From positions 4,121,427-4,185,426 of the forward strand of contig NZ_LT605203.1 of NCBI RefSeq assembly GCF_900089495.1: a stretch of 64,000 nt of DNA, written 5' to 3'. A program made the position numbers and the translations under genes. This stretch comes from Thiomonas sp. X19. Its GTDB lineage: Bacteria; Pseudomonadota; Gammaproteobacteria; Burkholderiales; Burkholderiaceae_C. Numbering within the stretch: the stretch's first letter is position 1; each line of letters opens with the position of its first letter. This document shows, piece after piece, positions 46,014 to 54,926 of this stretch. The notes below the pieces were generated by a model. That model worked only from the letters and a program-made list of their open reading frames with translations, ran no database searches and was not told the DNA's origin.

Positions 46014-46496
46014 TCAAAGCCCGACACGCATGGCCTCGGCCTGTGCGGTTTGCCCGGCGCGAAAGGCGTCGAGCCGGGCCTGCAGCGCCGCGTCGTGCGC
46101 CGCCAGCATGGCCAGCGCGAACAGCGCGGCATTGGCCGCCCCGGCCTCGCCGATGGCGAAGGTTGCCACCGGAATGCCCTTGGGCATCTGCACGATGGAC
46201 AGGAGCGAGTCTTCACCGCGCAAATACTTGCTGGGCACGGGCACGCCCAGCACCGGCACGGTGGTCTTGGCCGCCAGCATGCCGGGCAAATGGGCCGCGC
46301 CGCCGGCGCCGGCGATGATGGCCGCCAGGCCGCGGCCGCGTGCGGCCTCGGCGTAGGCGAACAAGGCGTCGGGCATGCGGTGGGCCGAGACCACGCGGGC
46401 CTCGTGCGCCACGTCGAAGCGTGCCAGCATCTCGGCCGCATGCCGCATCACGTCCCAGTCGGAACTCGAACCCATCACCACACCGATCAAGGCCAT
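46014..46496 (-). CDS. purE: N5-CAIR mutase PurE
   Basis: 160 residues. The opening [13 protein letters not shown], the SAHRMPD motif and [23 protein letters not shown] are the class I PurE signature, with the catalytic His in SAHR. It works with PurK in the two-step bacterial route to CAIR. First gene of purE-purK-tsaC, divergent from cnoX. Confidence 0.97.
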   Translation of the reverse strand: MALIGVVMGSSSDWDVMRHAAEMLARFDVAHEARVVSAHRMPDALFAYAEAARGRGLAAIIAGAGGAAHLPGMLAAKTTVPVLGVPVPSKYLRGEDSLLSIVQMPKGIPVATFAIGEAGAANAALFALAMLAAHDAALQARLDAFRAGQTAQAEAMRVGL

Positions 46497-46686
46497 GCCG
46501 TTTTCTTTCGTGTTGCTTGTTGATGCGGAGCTGTTCCGGCTTGCTCCGAAATCCGCCCATTTTACGGGGGCCGGTATGCTTGCGGCTGACGCTCAGGCCC
46601 GCCCTGCAAGCCCCCACGCCCTGCCCTGCGGTGCGCCCTGGAAATCGGCCGTGGCGCCCCCATCTATGCGTTTTGGAGAACTCATC

Positions 46687-47574
46687 ATGATCGACGCAAA
46701 CCTAGCCAATTTCGAAACCGAGGTGGTCGAAACCTCGAAGACCATGCCCGTTCTGGTGGACCTGTGGGCGCCGTGGTGCGGCCCTTGCCGCAGCCTGGGT
46801 CCGGTGCTGGAAAAGCTGGAAACCAGTTACGGCGGCCGCTTCAAACTGGTGAAGGTCAACACCGAGGAAGAGCAGGAACTCGCCAAGGCTTTCGGCGTGC
46901 GCAGCATTCCGATGGTGGTGCTGATGAAGGACGGCCAGCCGGTGGACGGCTTTGTCGGCGCTCTGCCCGAAGGGCAGATTCGTGAGTTCCTCGACAAGCA
47001 TGTGCCTGCCTCCACGGACCAGGATGACGCTCACGAGGCGCCGGATGCCATGGCAGACGCCGCGCCCGTCTCCGAGTTGGAGCAACTGCAACAAGCGCTG
47101 GCCACCAACCCCGCGAACGATGCGGCGCGCGGCGAGTATGTCAAGCTGCTGCTGCAGGAGGGCCGCCTGGACGACGCGCGCCGCGCCTTCGAGCCGCTGG
47201 CCGGCAAGGTGGCCCTCGACCGCCTGGCGAGTGCGCTGAAGCACTGGCTGGACGCCATCGACGCCGCGGCAGCGGCTGCCGACATCGCCACGCTGCAAGC
47301 GGCAATCGCCACGAACAAGCGCGACTTCGCCGCCCGCTTCGCCCTGGCCCAACACCACATGGCGGGGCAGCGCTGGACCGAGGCGATGGACGAACTGCTC
47401 GACATCCTGATGCGCGACAAGAGCTGGAACGAGGATGCCGCACGCAAGGCTTATGTCGCCATCCTCGAACTGATCGCGCCGCCGGTGGTCAAGCCCGCGG
47501 AAGGCCAGGCGCCCGCCACCGACCCCACGGTGGAAAGCTACCGCCGCCGCCTGAGCATGGTGGTCTTGAGCTGA
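46687..47574 (+). CDS. cnoX: Thioredoxin-TPR chaperone (CnoX/YbbN-like)
   Basis: 295 residues from ATG 46687, chosen because of a GGAG site. The N-terminal thioredoxin domain has WAPWCGPCRS (Cys31, Cys34), which keeps a redox-active pair, and the cis-Pro RSIPMVVLMKDG. An acidic linker (about 110-125) leads to a TPR-like helical domain. Family members hold unfolded proteins for DnaK or GroEL under oxidative or chlorine stress. Convergent with purC across a strong terminator. Confidence 0.9.
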   Translation: MIDANLANFETEVVETSKTMPVLVDLWAPWCGPCRSLGPVLEKLETSYGGRFKLVKVNTEEEQELAKAFGVRSIPMVVLMKDGQPVDGFVGALPEGQIREFLDKHVPASTDQDDAHEAPDAMADAAPVSELEQLQQALATNPANDAARGEYVKLLLQEGRLDDARRAFEPLAGKVALDRLASALKHWLDAIDAAAAAADIATLQAAIATNKRDFAARFALAQHHMAGQRWTEAMDELLDILMRDKSWNEDAARKAYVAILELIAPPVVKPAEGQAPATDPTVESYRRRLSMVVLS

Positions 47575-47590
47575 GGCGCGAGCCAGAAAC

Positions 47591-47633
47591 CCGAAAGCCG
47601 AGGGCCCGCTGCGTGCGGGTCCTCGGCTTTCGG
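47591..47633. terminator. Bidirectional hairpin between cnoX and purC
   Basis: CCGAAAGCCGAGG (47591-47603) and CCTCGGCTTTCGG (47621-47633) are exact complements, extended by GCCCGC/GCGGGT to a 19-bp stem with a five-base loop. It separates convergent genes; no long T tract. Confidence 0.7.
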
Positions 47634-47656
47634 AACATGGTGCCTGAACCGACGGC

Positions 47657-48547
47657 TCAAGCCGGCCCGGTGATGCGCTCCAGCGCCTCGCGGTATTTGG
47701 CCGCGGTGCCGTCCAGCACCTCGGACGGCAGGGTGGGCGGGGGCGGCTGCTTGGTCCAGCCGGGCACGGTTTCCAGCCAGTCGCGCAGGAATTGCTTGTC
47801 GAAGCTCGGCGGCGAGATGCCCTCGCGCCACTGGTCGGCTGGCCAGAAGCGGGAGGAGTCGGGCGTGAGCGCTTCGTCCATCCACACCAGGCGGCCCTGC
47901 TTGTCCAGGCCGAACTCGAACTTGGTGTCGGCCAAAATGATGCCGCGCGCCTTGGCGTGGGCCGCCGCGCGGCTGTAAATCTCCAGGCTGACGTCGCGCA
48001 CCTGGCCGGCGAGTTCCACACCGATGAGTCGCACCATCTGGCCGAAGGCGATGTTCTCGTCGTGTTCGCCGAGCGCGGCCTTGGTGGCGGGCGTGAAAAT
48101 GGGGTGCGGCAAGCGGGCTGCCTGCTGCAGGCCATCGGGCAAATCCACCCCGCAAACCTTGCCGCTGGCCTGGTAGTCCTTCCAACCCGAGCCGGCCAGG
48201 TAACCACGTACCACGGCCTCGACCGGCAGTGGCTTGAGACGCCTGACGACCAGGCCGCGCCCCCGCACCTGCTCACGCTCGTGCTCGGCCACCACGCTTT
48301 CGGGGTCGATGCCGGTGAGATGGTTGGGCACCACATCTTCCAGCAGTTCGAACCAGAAGCAGGAAATGCGCGTGAGCATTTCCCCTTTGCCCGGAATGCC
48401 CTGGTCCATCACCACGTCGAAGGCCGAGATGCGGTCGCTTGCCACCATCAGCATGAGGTCGTCGCCCACGGCGTAGTTGTCGCGCACCTTGCCACGCGAG
48501 AGCAAGGGCAGAGAAGTGATGGAGGTCGTGAGCAGGGCGTGAGTCAT
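47657..48547 (-). CDS. purC: SAICAR synthase PurC
   Basis: 296 residues. [31 protein letters not shown] is the ATP-binding start; FVVRRL-like [22 protein letters not shown] and [11 protein letters not shown] are conserved. It joins aspartate to CAIR in purine synthesis. It lies close to purE-purK but as a separate unit. Confidence 0.96.
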   Translation of the reverse strand: MTHALLTTSITSLPLLSRGKVRDNYAVGDDLMLMVASDRISAFDVVMDQGIPGKGEMLTRISCFWFELLEDVVPNHLTGIDPESVVAEHEREQVRGRGLVVRRLKPLPVEAVVRGYLAGSGWKDYQASGKVCGVDLPDGLQQAARLPHPIFTPATKAALGEHDENIAFGQMVRLIGVELAGQVRDVSLEIYSRAAAHAKARGIILADTKFEFGLDKQGRLVWMDEALTPDSSRFWPADQWREGISPPSFDKQFLRDWLETVPGWTKQPPPPTLPSEVLDGTAAKYREALERITGPA

Positions 48548-48637
48548 GCGGCTGGGGGGCAGGCTTGGGAACGCCCGGAATTGTAGGCGTCGCCAGCGGC
48601 CGCTTGAGGCTTGCGGCGCACGTCATGCGGCACCCCA

Positions 48638-48991
48638 TCACGCGGTGACGGCCGTCGCGGGCAGATGCCCGACCTTCACCAGGATGGTGCAGCCTTCGCG
48701 GCTGAAGGGCTGATGCTGGCTCAGGTGCGGGCTGCGCAACCAGGAGCCGGCGGGATAGTGGCCATGCTCGTCGGGGAACATGCCGCTCAGGACCAAGAAC
48801 TCTTCGCCCATGGGATGAGCGTGCGTGGCAAACGATGCGCCCGGCACATAGCGCACCGCGCGGCCGCTTTCGCGCTGCTCGCGCTCCAGCGGCTTGCGCC
48901 AGACGCCAGCAGCCGGTGAAGGCGTCCACGGCATTGCCGCGGTCAGAGCGCTGGCCTGATGTGCGAAGTTCAACTTCAGCGTCGCGTTCAT
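48638..48991 (-). CDS. ChrR-like cupin-domain protein
   Basis: 117 residues, single cupin barrel. GASFATHAHPMGEEFLVLSGMF supplies the His-His-Glu metal ligands of cupin motif 1; the second motif region is HLSQHQPFSREGCTILVKV. It resembles the anti-sigma ChrR C-terminal cupin without the zinc-binding anti-sigma part. Role unknown; perhaps a dioxygenase or stress-related sensor. Confidence 0.8.
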   Translation of the reverse strand: MNATLKLNFAHQASALTAAMPWTPSPAAGVWRKPLEREQRESGRAVRYVPGASFATHAHPMGEEFLVLSGMFPDEHGHYPAGSWLRSPHLSQHQPFSREGCTILVKVGHLPATAVTA

Positions 48992-49409
48992 GCAGAGGAA
49001 TGTAAAAGGGGGGATGCGTACCTTGCGGCCCTAGGGTTATGCCGCTCCGCATAAACACCGAGGCCAGGTGAAACGCTTGGACACAGTCGATACAAGGTGG
49101 CTACATTTACTCGGTACAGTATCTACTAGATTGCAGGACAGCCATGAATCGCTCTCCTCGTTGACATGGTCAGGCGCGACAACTGCCCAGCAGCTTCTTG
49201 TCGTGCCGCCCCGAATCCAGTGGTGGCCGGCCGCAGTTCACACCCCGATGAGCGGCGGGGCAAGCCAGGCGCCATGAACCGCTTCACGTGGCCTGCCGAG
49301 GCGAAGCGCCGCGGGAAAAAGAGGTCGGCAAGGATGCTAGACACGAGCCGACGCATGAATCTGCAAATTTGGATGCAGTCTGATCGATTTAAACCGAGGA
49401 GGAGTTGAC
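48992..49409. other. Leader region of the rhodanese gene
   Basis: These 418 bases have no supported gene. An AT-richer patch at about 49090-49140 (CTACATTTACTCGG, then TACAGTATCTACTAG) is the likeliest promoter zone. The rest reads as a long untranslated leader for the rhodanese gene, and AGGAGGAG lies directly before its ATG. Confidence 0.4.
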
Positions 49410-50387
49410 ATGAAAATGAAATATCTGATGAGCGCCACCGTTCTGGGTCTGGGCATGGCCGCCGCACAAGGCGCCATGGCCATGGATGTGCCCGGTCCGC
49501 TGGTGACACCGCAATGGCTCAAGGCGCATCTGAACGATGTGACGGTGGTGGACATTCGTGGTGGCGGCAGTCTCAAGTCGTTCGACGAACAGCCCGTGAT
49601 GGCCAACCACATGGTCAAGAAATCCGGCGGCCACATTGCTGGCGCCGTGCTGGTGAACTTCAACGACATCCGTGAAACCCGCACGGTGGACGGCGTCAAG
49701 CTCAAGGCCATGATGCCCACCGCCGAGTACTTCACCAAGGTGATGGACGACGCCGGCGTGAACAGCGGCAAGCCCTTCGTCATCGTGCCCACCGGCAATG
49801 CCGTGTTCGCGATGGACCGTGGCACCCGCCTGTACTTCCAAATGCGCTATTTCGGCGTGCCGCACGGCCAGATCGCCATCCTCAACGGCGGCACCAACGC
49901 CTGGCTGAACGCCGGCCTCCCGGTGAGCACCAAGCCTGCCCCGACCGCCAAGGGCGACTGGAAAGCAATGGGTGAAGACAAAGCGCTACTGGCCACGACG
50001 GCAGAAGTCAAGGAAGGCCTGAGGAGCGGCGCCGAGCAGTACATCGACGCCCGCCCGACCGCGCAATTCCTCGGCATCGCCAAGAAGCCGATCAACAAGA
50101 CCGCCGGCCACCTCCCTGGTGCCAAGTCCTTCCCGATCGATGCCATCGTGAAGGATGATCATGGCGCCACCATGTTCCTGAGCGCCGCCGACTACAAGAA
50201 AATTTTCCACGACACCAACATCAGCGACAACGCGCCCACCACCACCTACTGCAACACCGGGCACCTGGCTTCGGGCGCCTGGTTCGTGGTGCACGAAATC
50301 ATGGGCAACAAGAACTCGAAGCTCTACGCGGGCTCGATGAACGAGTGGACCAATCTGGGCAACCCCACGGTCGGCCTGCCGGGCTGA
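49410..50387 (+). CDS. Secreted tandem-rhodanese sulfurtransferase
   Basis: 325 residues with a signal peptide ending AMAMD, so periplasmic. Two rhodanese domains span about 30-175 and 195-325. The first lacks the catalytic Cys (loop VIVPTGNAVF); the second has Cys281 in TTTYCNTGHLASG. It likely transfers sulfane sulfur from thiosulfate or a persulfide to an acceptor. Exported rhodaneses are abundant in acidophilic and neutrophilic sulfur oxidizers. AGGAGGAG precedes the start; an intrinsic terminator follows, so it is monocistronic. Confidence 0.9.
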   Translation: MKMKYLMSATVLGLGMAAAQGAMAMDVPGPLVTPQWLKAHLNDVTVVDIRGGGSLKSFDEQPVMANHMVKKSGGHIAGAVLVNFNDIRETRTVDGVKLKAMMPTAEYFTKVMDDAGVNSGKPFVIVPTGNAVFAMDRGTRLYFQMRYFGVPHGQIAILNGGTNAWLNAGLPVSTKPAPTAKGDWKAMGEDKALLATTAEVKEGLRSGAEQYIDARPTAQFLGIAKKPINKTAGHLPGAKSFPIDAIVKDDHGATMFLSAADYKKIFHDTNISDNAPTTTYCNTGHLASGAWFVVHEIMGNKNSKLYAGSMNEWTNLGNPTVGLPG

Positions 50388-50447
50388 AGATCTGCACAAG
50401 ACGGGCCTCGGGTCCGTCGACCTCAGCTTTCCGAGTGAAGATCTTCA

Positions 50448-50470
50448 CCCCGCCTCGTGCGGGGTTTTTT
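50448..50470 (+). terminator. Intrinsic terminator of the rhodanese gene
   Basis: CCCCGC and GCGGGG pair around CTCGT, followed by TTTTTT. A 14-base palindrome (GTGAAGATCTTCAC, 50435-50448) abuts it on the 5' side. Confidence 0.88.
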
Positions 50471-50501
50471 ACGGGCTGCGCTGGGACAATTTCGCGGTGA
50501 T

Positions 50502-50720
50502 TCAGGCAGCGATGCGATTCACCAGCACGATCAGCAGGGTGACGATGACCACCGCGACGATGACGCCGGCCACCACCACATGCTGCAGCTTCAGCGCGGC
50601 GAAGTCGCGCTCCCGGTCCTGCCGCCGTCGCAAACCCAACATCGCAGTGGCCACCGCGCCCAGCGCCCGCAAGGTGCCGCGCCGGAAGGATGCCGCTGGC
50701 TTTGGGGCCTTGGGTTCCAT
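50502..50720 (-). CDS. DUF2970 small membrane protein
   Basis: 72 residues from ATG 50720. A basic N-terminus with SFRRGTLRALGAVATAMLGLRRRQDRERDFAALK matches the DUF2970 pattern, followed by one transmembrane helix (HVVVAGVIVAVVIVTLLIVLVNR). Function unknown. It lies 37 bases downstream of the DAHP synthase gene on the same strand, so it may be its operon partner. Confidence 0.8.
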   Translation of the reverse strand: MEPKAPKPAASFRRGTLRALGAVATAMLGLRRRQDRERDFAALKLQHVVVAGVIVAVVIVTLLIVLVNRIAA

Positions 50721-50757
50721 CGCGCCGACTTGAACACGCATTCGCACTGAAGTGCGC

Positions 50758-51885
50758 TTACTTGTGCTTGCGCCGGGCCTTGACGCCAGCGGCCAAGGTG
50801 CTCATGAGTTGCACCGATTCGTCCCACGGCAGGCAACCGTCGGTGATGCTCTGGCCGTAGGTCAGGCTGCTGGCCTCGTCCTTGCCGGGAGTGAATTTCT
50901 GGGCCCCGCCGACCAGATGGCTTTCGGCCATGACGCCGAAAACGCAGCGCTCGCCAGCCGCAAGTTGCGCGGCGATGTTCTGCGCCACATCAAGCTGGCG
51001 CTCGGGTTTCTTGTCGCTGTTGGCGTGCGAGCAATCGATCATCAAACGGCATTCCACCTTCGCCGCCTCCAGTTGCTCGCAGGCTTCGCGCACGCTGGCG
51101 GCGTCGTAGTTCGGCGTCTTGCCGCCCCGCAGGATGACGTGGGTGTCCTTGTTGCCGCGGGTTTGAACGATGGCCACCTGGCCGCTCTTGTGCACCGAGA
51201 GAAACGAATGCGGCCGGCGTGCAGCCTGAATGGCATCGATGGCGATGCGCAGATTGCCGTCGGTGCCGTTCTTGAAACCGATGGGCGCCGACAGCCCCGA
51301 GGCCAGTTCGCGGTGCACCTGGCTTTCGGTGGTGCGTGCGCCAATGGCGCCCCAGGAGATGAGGTCGCCGATGTATTGCGGCGAGATCACGTCGAGAAAT
51401 TCGCTGCCGGCCGGCACGCCCATGCGGTTGATGTCGATGAGCAGTTCTCGCGCCATGCGCAAGCCTTCGTCGATGCGGAAACTCTGGTCCAGGTAGGGGT
51501 CGTTGATCAGCCCCTTCCAGCCCACCGTGGTGCGCGGCTTCTCGAAATACACCCGCATGACGATTTCGAGCTCACCCGCATGGCGGCGGCGCTCATGCGC
51601 CAGGCGTTCGGCGTATTCGCGCGCGGCCCTGGGGTCGTGGATGGAGCAGGGGCCGATGATGAGCAGCAAGCGGTCATCGTCGCCCTGCACGATGCGATGC
51701 ACCGCCTTGCGCGTGTCCTGAATCAGCCGCTCGACCGGCGTGCCGGCAATCGGGAAAAAGCGGATGAGATGTTCGGGCGGTGGCAGCGGCATGACATCCT
51801 TGATGCGTTCATCGTCGGTGGCTGAGGTCTTCTCGGACGGAGCGGCGCGCCACTCGGGCATCGGGGCTGTCGACTTCGGGGGCAT
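50758..51885 (-). CDS. aroG: 3-deoxy-7-phosphoheptulonate (DAHP) synthase, class I
   Basis: First enzyme of the shikimate pathway: PEP + erythrose 4-phosphate to DAHP. 375 residues from ATG 51885, which has GGAG at good spacing. Class I motifs: LLIIGPCSIHDPRAAREYA (metal Cys), VYFEKPRTTVGWKGLINDP, ISWGAIGARTTESQVHRELASG, IGFKNGTDGN, ILRGG and MIDCSHANSDKK. The AroF/G/H subtype is unsure. An aromatic-rich leader peptide and terminator lie upstream, so transcription is probably attenuated by charged Phe, Tyr and Trp tRNAs. Confidence 0.95.
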   Translation of the reverse strand: MPPKSTAPMPEWRAAPSEKTSATDDERIKDVMPLPPPEHLIRFFPIAGTPVERLIQDTRKAVHRIVQGDDDRLLLIIGPCSIHDPRAAREYAERLAHERRRHAGELEIVMRVYFEKPRTTVGWKGLINDPYLDQSFRIDEGLRMARELLIDINRMGVPAGSEFLDVISPQYIGDLISWGAIGARTTESQVHRELASGLSAPIGFKNGTDGNLRIAIDAIQAARRPHSFLSVHKSGQVAIVQTRGNKDTHVILRGGKTPNYDAASVREACEQLEAAKVECRLMIDCSHANSDKKPERQLDVAQNIAAQLAAGERCVFGVMAESHLVGGAQKFTPGKDEASSLTYGQSITDGCLPWDESVQLMSTLAAGVKARRKHK

Positions 51886-51991
51886 GGAGCTTTCTCCTGG
51901 CTGAGTGGAATGCTTGGGCTGCTGCGTCTGCTGCAGGATGGGGGAATTGGAGCGGTCGTCGAACATGGCTGGGTTCCTTGCCGGCCCGGCG

Positions 51992-52118
51992 AAAAAAAAC
52001 CGCCGGGTTGAGCCGGCGGTTTTTGGGGGATTTGATCGATTCAGGCTGAACGCTGCCCTCTCCCTCCGCCGGCACGGTGCGAGAACCAGAAATAAAAGTA
52101 AAAACCGGAATTGAACAT
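51992..52118 (-). promoter_or_regulatory. Aromatic amino acid attenuator of the DAHP synthase gene
   Basis: Read on the minus strand: leader peptide (52118-52041), then a terminator made of CCGCCGG (52019-52013), loop CTCAAC, CCGGCGG (52006-52000) and eight T (51999-51992). A second CCGGCGG (52072-52066) lies inside the leader, right after the aromatic codons, and is identical to the terminator's 3' arm; it can therefore pair with the terminator's 5' arm as an antiterminator. Ribosome stalling on the aromatic run leaves it free (read-through); completed translation covers it (termination). Confidence 0.85.
52041..52118 (-). CDS. Leader peptide for attenuation of DAHP synthase
   Basis: 25 codons: Met-Phe-Asn-Ser-Gly, then a run Phe-Tyr-Phe-Tyr-Phe-Trp-Phe (codons 6-12), then a Gly/Arg-rich tail ending at TGA 52043-52041. 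Eight of the first 12 residues are aromatic (five Phe, two Tyr, one Trp). The stop codon is 17 bases before the terminator stem. The ribosome binding site is weak. No biochemical function is expected for the peptide itself. Confidence 0.85.
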   Translation of the reverse strand: MFNSGFYFYFWFSHRAGGGRGQRSA

Positions 52119-52144
52119 GGCAGGTCGGAGCAATCAGTGCATTG

Positions 52145-52174
52145 AGTGTAGCCGCGTTCGCGCCGTGGCTGCAA
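52145..52174 (-). promoter_or_regulatory. Candidate promoter for the aroG leader
   Basis: On the minus strand TTGCAG (52174-52169) and TACACT (52150-52145) are separated by 18 bases, placing a start near 52138, about 20 bases before the leader ATG. Confidence 0.45.
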
Positions 52175-52298
52175 GCCGGGGCTTGGCTGAATTGCAACGC
52201 GGGCGCGGCGGCATCCTCTGGCAGATGCAAAGCAATGCGCCCCACAGCGCCACCGTGGCGCACCTACCATTCATGCACAACGGCAGGAAAGAACCAGG

Positions 52299-53129
52299 AT
52301 GAGCCAACTCAAAGAGATGAAAGAGATGAAAGATCTCGGCTTTGCCGCGGGTGATGCGCCCAAACTGGACAAGCGCGACACCGCCATCGACCTGCCGGAA
52401 TACAGCGGCAAGAACGGCGTCGAGGCAGAACTCGCGCAGCTGCGCAACCACATTGGCGAACTGCAAGACCGCATGTTCACCCGCAAGGACCGCGCGCTGC
52501 TGGTGGTGCTTCAAGGCATGGACTCGGCCGGCAAGGACAGCACGACCAAGGCCGTGTTCACGGGCGTCAACCCGCTGGGCATGCGCGCGGCGTCATTCAG
52601 TTTTCCCACGCCGCTCGAACAGCGGCACGACTATCTCTGGCGGGTGCACGCGCAGGTGCCGCCGCGTGGCTGCATCGGCGTGTTCAACCGCAGCCATTAC
52701 GAAGACCCGGTGATCAATCTGGTGCACGAGCAAATCGACGCCACCGAATTCGATCGGCGCCTGGCGCAGATTGCCGACTTCGAGCGCATGCTGGCGGAGA
52801 ACGGCACGACCATCGTCAAGTGCTTCCTGCACATCGGCCACGAGGAACAACGCGAACGCCTGCAGGAACGCATCGACAACCCGGCCAAGCACTGGAAGTT
52901 CGACCCTTCCGACCTCTCCGAGCGCAAATTGTGGCGCCGTTACCAGGACGCCTACGAGGCCGCTTTGCGACGCAGCAACGCCCGGCATGCCCCCTGGTTC
53001 ATCGTCCCGGCAGACCGCAAACCCATCCGCAACCTGCTGGTGGCGCGGCTGGTGGTGCAAGCGCTCGAGGCCATGGACATCCGCGAACCCGACCCGAAAC
53101 CGGAACTCAAGGGCTTGAAGGTGGTGTGA
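52299..53129 (+). CDS. ppk2: Polyphosphate kinase 2 family protein
   Basis: 276 residues. Walker A GMDSAGKDS at 73-81, Walker B-like CIGVFNRSHYEDPVI and lid region KHWKFDPSDLSERKLWRRYQDAYE match PPK2 class I/III proteins. It transfers phosphate between polyphosphate and nucleoside mono- or diphosphates. The direction and the exact substrate are not fixed by sequence. Divergent from the aroG transcript. Confidence 0.92.
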   Translation: MSQLKEMKEMKDLGFAAGDAPKLDKRDTAIDLPEYSGKNGVEAELAQLRNHIGELQDRMFTRKDRALLVVLQGMDSAGKDSTTKAVFTGVNPLGMRAASFSFPTPLEQRHDYLWRVHAQVPPRGCIGVFNRSHYEDPVINLVHEQIDATEFDRRLAQIADFERMLAENGTTIVKCFLHIGHEEQRERLQERIDNPAKHWKFDPSDLSERKLWRRYQDAYEAALRRSNARHAPWFIVPADRKPIRNLLVARLVVQALEAMDIREPDPKPELKGLKVV

Positions 53130-53193
53130 ACCCTGGCGCACGCCGGCCTGGTTCACACATCCACGGACGCGGTCACAAGCAAACGCCAGACTG

Positions 53194-53222
53194 TCCCCAA
53201 GTTTCCTTGCCCCTCGGGGGGA
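53194..53222 (-). repeat. Partial copy of the dispersed palindromic repeat
   Basis: On the minus strand CCCCCGAGGGGCAAGGAAAC, then TTGGGG, matches the 5' half of the copies at 18.5 and 55.8 kb. It lies in the intergenic gap after ppk2, in the opposite orientation to the others. Confidence 0.6.
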
Positions 53223-53306
53223 GTCCGCTTGCGGACTTCTGGGGGCCCACAGCCAGTCGCAGGTCCTGCCATGCCCGCACGGGCGCGGCGCCTTGGCAGC
53301 GGCGTC

Positions 53307-54773
53307 TCAGCCCGTGCCGCCCACCGTCATGCCGTCGATACGCAGTGTGGGTTGGCCAACGCCGACGGGCACGCTCTGGCCTTCCTTGCCGCAGGTGCCG
53401 ACGCCGGGGTCGAGGCGCAGGTCGGAGCCGATGAGACTGACGCGGCTGAGCGCGTCGGGGCCGTTGCCGATCAGCGTCGCCCCCTTCACCGGGTATTGCA
53501 GCTTGCCGTTTTCCACCCACCAGGCTTCGTTGGCGGAGAACACGAACTTGCCGCTGGTGATGTCGACCTGGCCGCCGCCAAAGTTCACCGCGTACAGGCC
53601 ACGGTCGAGGCTGGCCACAATCTCCTCGGGAGATTTGTCGCCGGCCAGCATATAGGTGTTGGTCATGCGCGGCATCGGCACATGCGCGTAGCTCTCGCGC
53701 CGCGCATTGCCGGTGGGCTGGCGCTTCATCAGGCGGGCGTTGAGGCTGTCTTGCATGTAGTTCACCAGCACGCCGTCTTCGATCAACACGGTGCGCTGGG
53801 TCGGGTTGCCTTCGTCGTCCATGTTCAGCGAGCCGCGGCGGTTGTCCAGGGTGCCGTCGTCCAGCACCGTCACGCCCCTGGCCGCCACTTGCTTGCCGAG
53901 CTGGCCGGCGAAGGCGCTGGAACCCTTGCGGTTGAAGTCGCCTTCCAGCCCGTGGCCGATGGCCTCGTGCAACAAGATGCCGGGCCAGCCGCTGCCCAGC
54001 ACCACGCTCATCTCGCCCGCCGGGGCCGGGCGCGATTCGAGGTTGAGCAGGGCCTGGCGCACGGCTTCGTCGACATGCTCCTGCACCTTGGCTTCGGTGA
54101 ATTCGCTGAGCGGAAAACGTCCGCCGCCCCCAGCCGAGCCGGTTTCGCGCCGGCCATTCTGCTCGGCGATGACCGAGAGGTTGAAACGCACCAGCGGGCG
54201 CACGTCGGCGGCCAGCATGCCGTCGGAGCGCAGCACCATGACCACATCGTACTCGCCGGCCAGACTGGCCATGACCTGCGCCACGCGCGGGTCCTTGGCG
54301 CGAGCCATGGCGTCGGCGCGCTGCAGCAGCGCCACCTTGGCGGCGGAATCGAGCGCCGCCAGCGGGTCGACGGCGCCGTACAGCGACTGCCCACCTGTCG
54401 CCGGACGCGCCGCGCCGCCGAGCTTGACGCGGCCGCGACCCTGGCGGGCGATGGCGCGCACGGTGCCTGCGGCTTCCATCAATCGCGCTTCGGAAATATC
54501 GTCGGAATAGGCGAAGGCGGTCTTGTCGCCCTCCACGGCGCGAATGCCGAAGCCCTGTTCGATGCCGAAGCTGCCGCTCTTGACCAGCCCCTCTTCCAGG
54601 CTCCAGCCCTCCGAGCGGGTGTACTGCAGATAGATGTCGGCGTAGTCGAGCTTGTGCTCGAAAGCGCGCGCCAGCGTGCGCTGCAGGGTGGATTCGTCGA
54701 TGCCGTATGGCGCCAGCAACAGGCGGCGGGCTTCGTCCAGGCGCAACAAGGTGGGGTCGGTCAAGGTGTTCAT
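53307..54773 (-). CDS. tldD: Metalloprotease TldD
   Basis: 488 residues. The zinc motif HEAIGHGLEGD, unique to TldD, is present in GILLHEAIGHGLEGDFNRKG, along with MTNTYMLAGDKSPEEIVASLDRGLY and the C-terminal LRIDGMTVGGTG. With TldE (PmbA) it forms a peptidase that matures small peptides and modified peptides. No tldE in this window. Downstream of moaC by 153 bases. Confidence 0.95.
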   Translation of the reverse strand: MNTLTDPTLLRLDEARRLLLAPYGIDESTLQRTLARAFEHKLDYADIYLQYTRSEGWSLEEGLVKSGSFGIEQGFGIRAVEGDKTAFAYSDDISEARLMEAAGTVRAIARQGRGRVKLGGAARPATGGQSLYGAVDPLAALDSAAKVALLQRADAMARAKDPRVAQVMASLAGEYDVVMVLRSDGMLAADVRPLVRFNLSVIAEQNGRRETGSAGGGGRFPLSEFTEAKVQEHVDEAVRQALLNLESRPAPAGEMSVVLGSGWPGILLHEAIGHGLEGDFNRKGSSAFAGQLGKQVAARGVTVLDDGTLDNRRGSLNMDDEGNPTQRTVLIEDGVLVNYMQDSLNARLMKRQPTGNARRESYAHVPMPRMTNTYMLAGDKSPEEIVASLDRGLYAVNFGGGQVDITSGKFVFSANEAWWVENGKLQYPVKGATLIGNGPDALSRVSLIGSDLRLDPGVGTCGKEGQSVPVGVGQPTLRIDGMTVGGTG

Positions 54774-54926
54774 GCTCCCGATTGTAGAAAGCGGCGCATG
54801 CCCCCGGGGTGCATATGGGCAGCGGGGAGCGCACCGGCCGCCCTACACCGCCCTGCCATACCCTGACCTGCCGCGGAATGCAGCCATGCGCGGCCGCCGA
54901 GGTGCAAGCCGCGCACGGCGCCGGCG

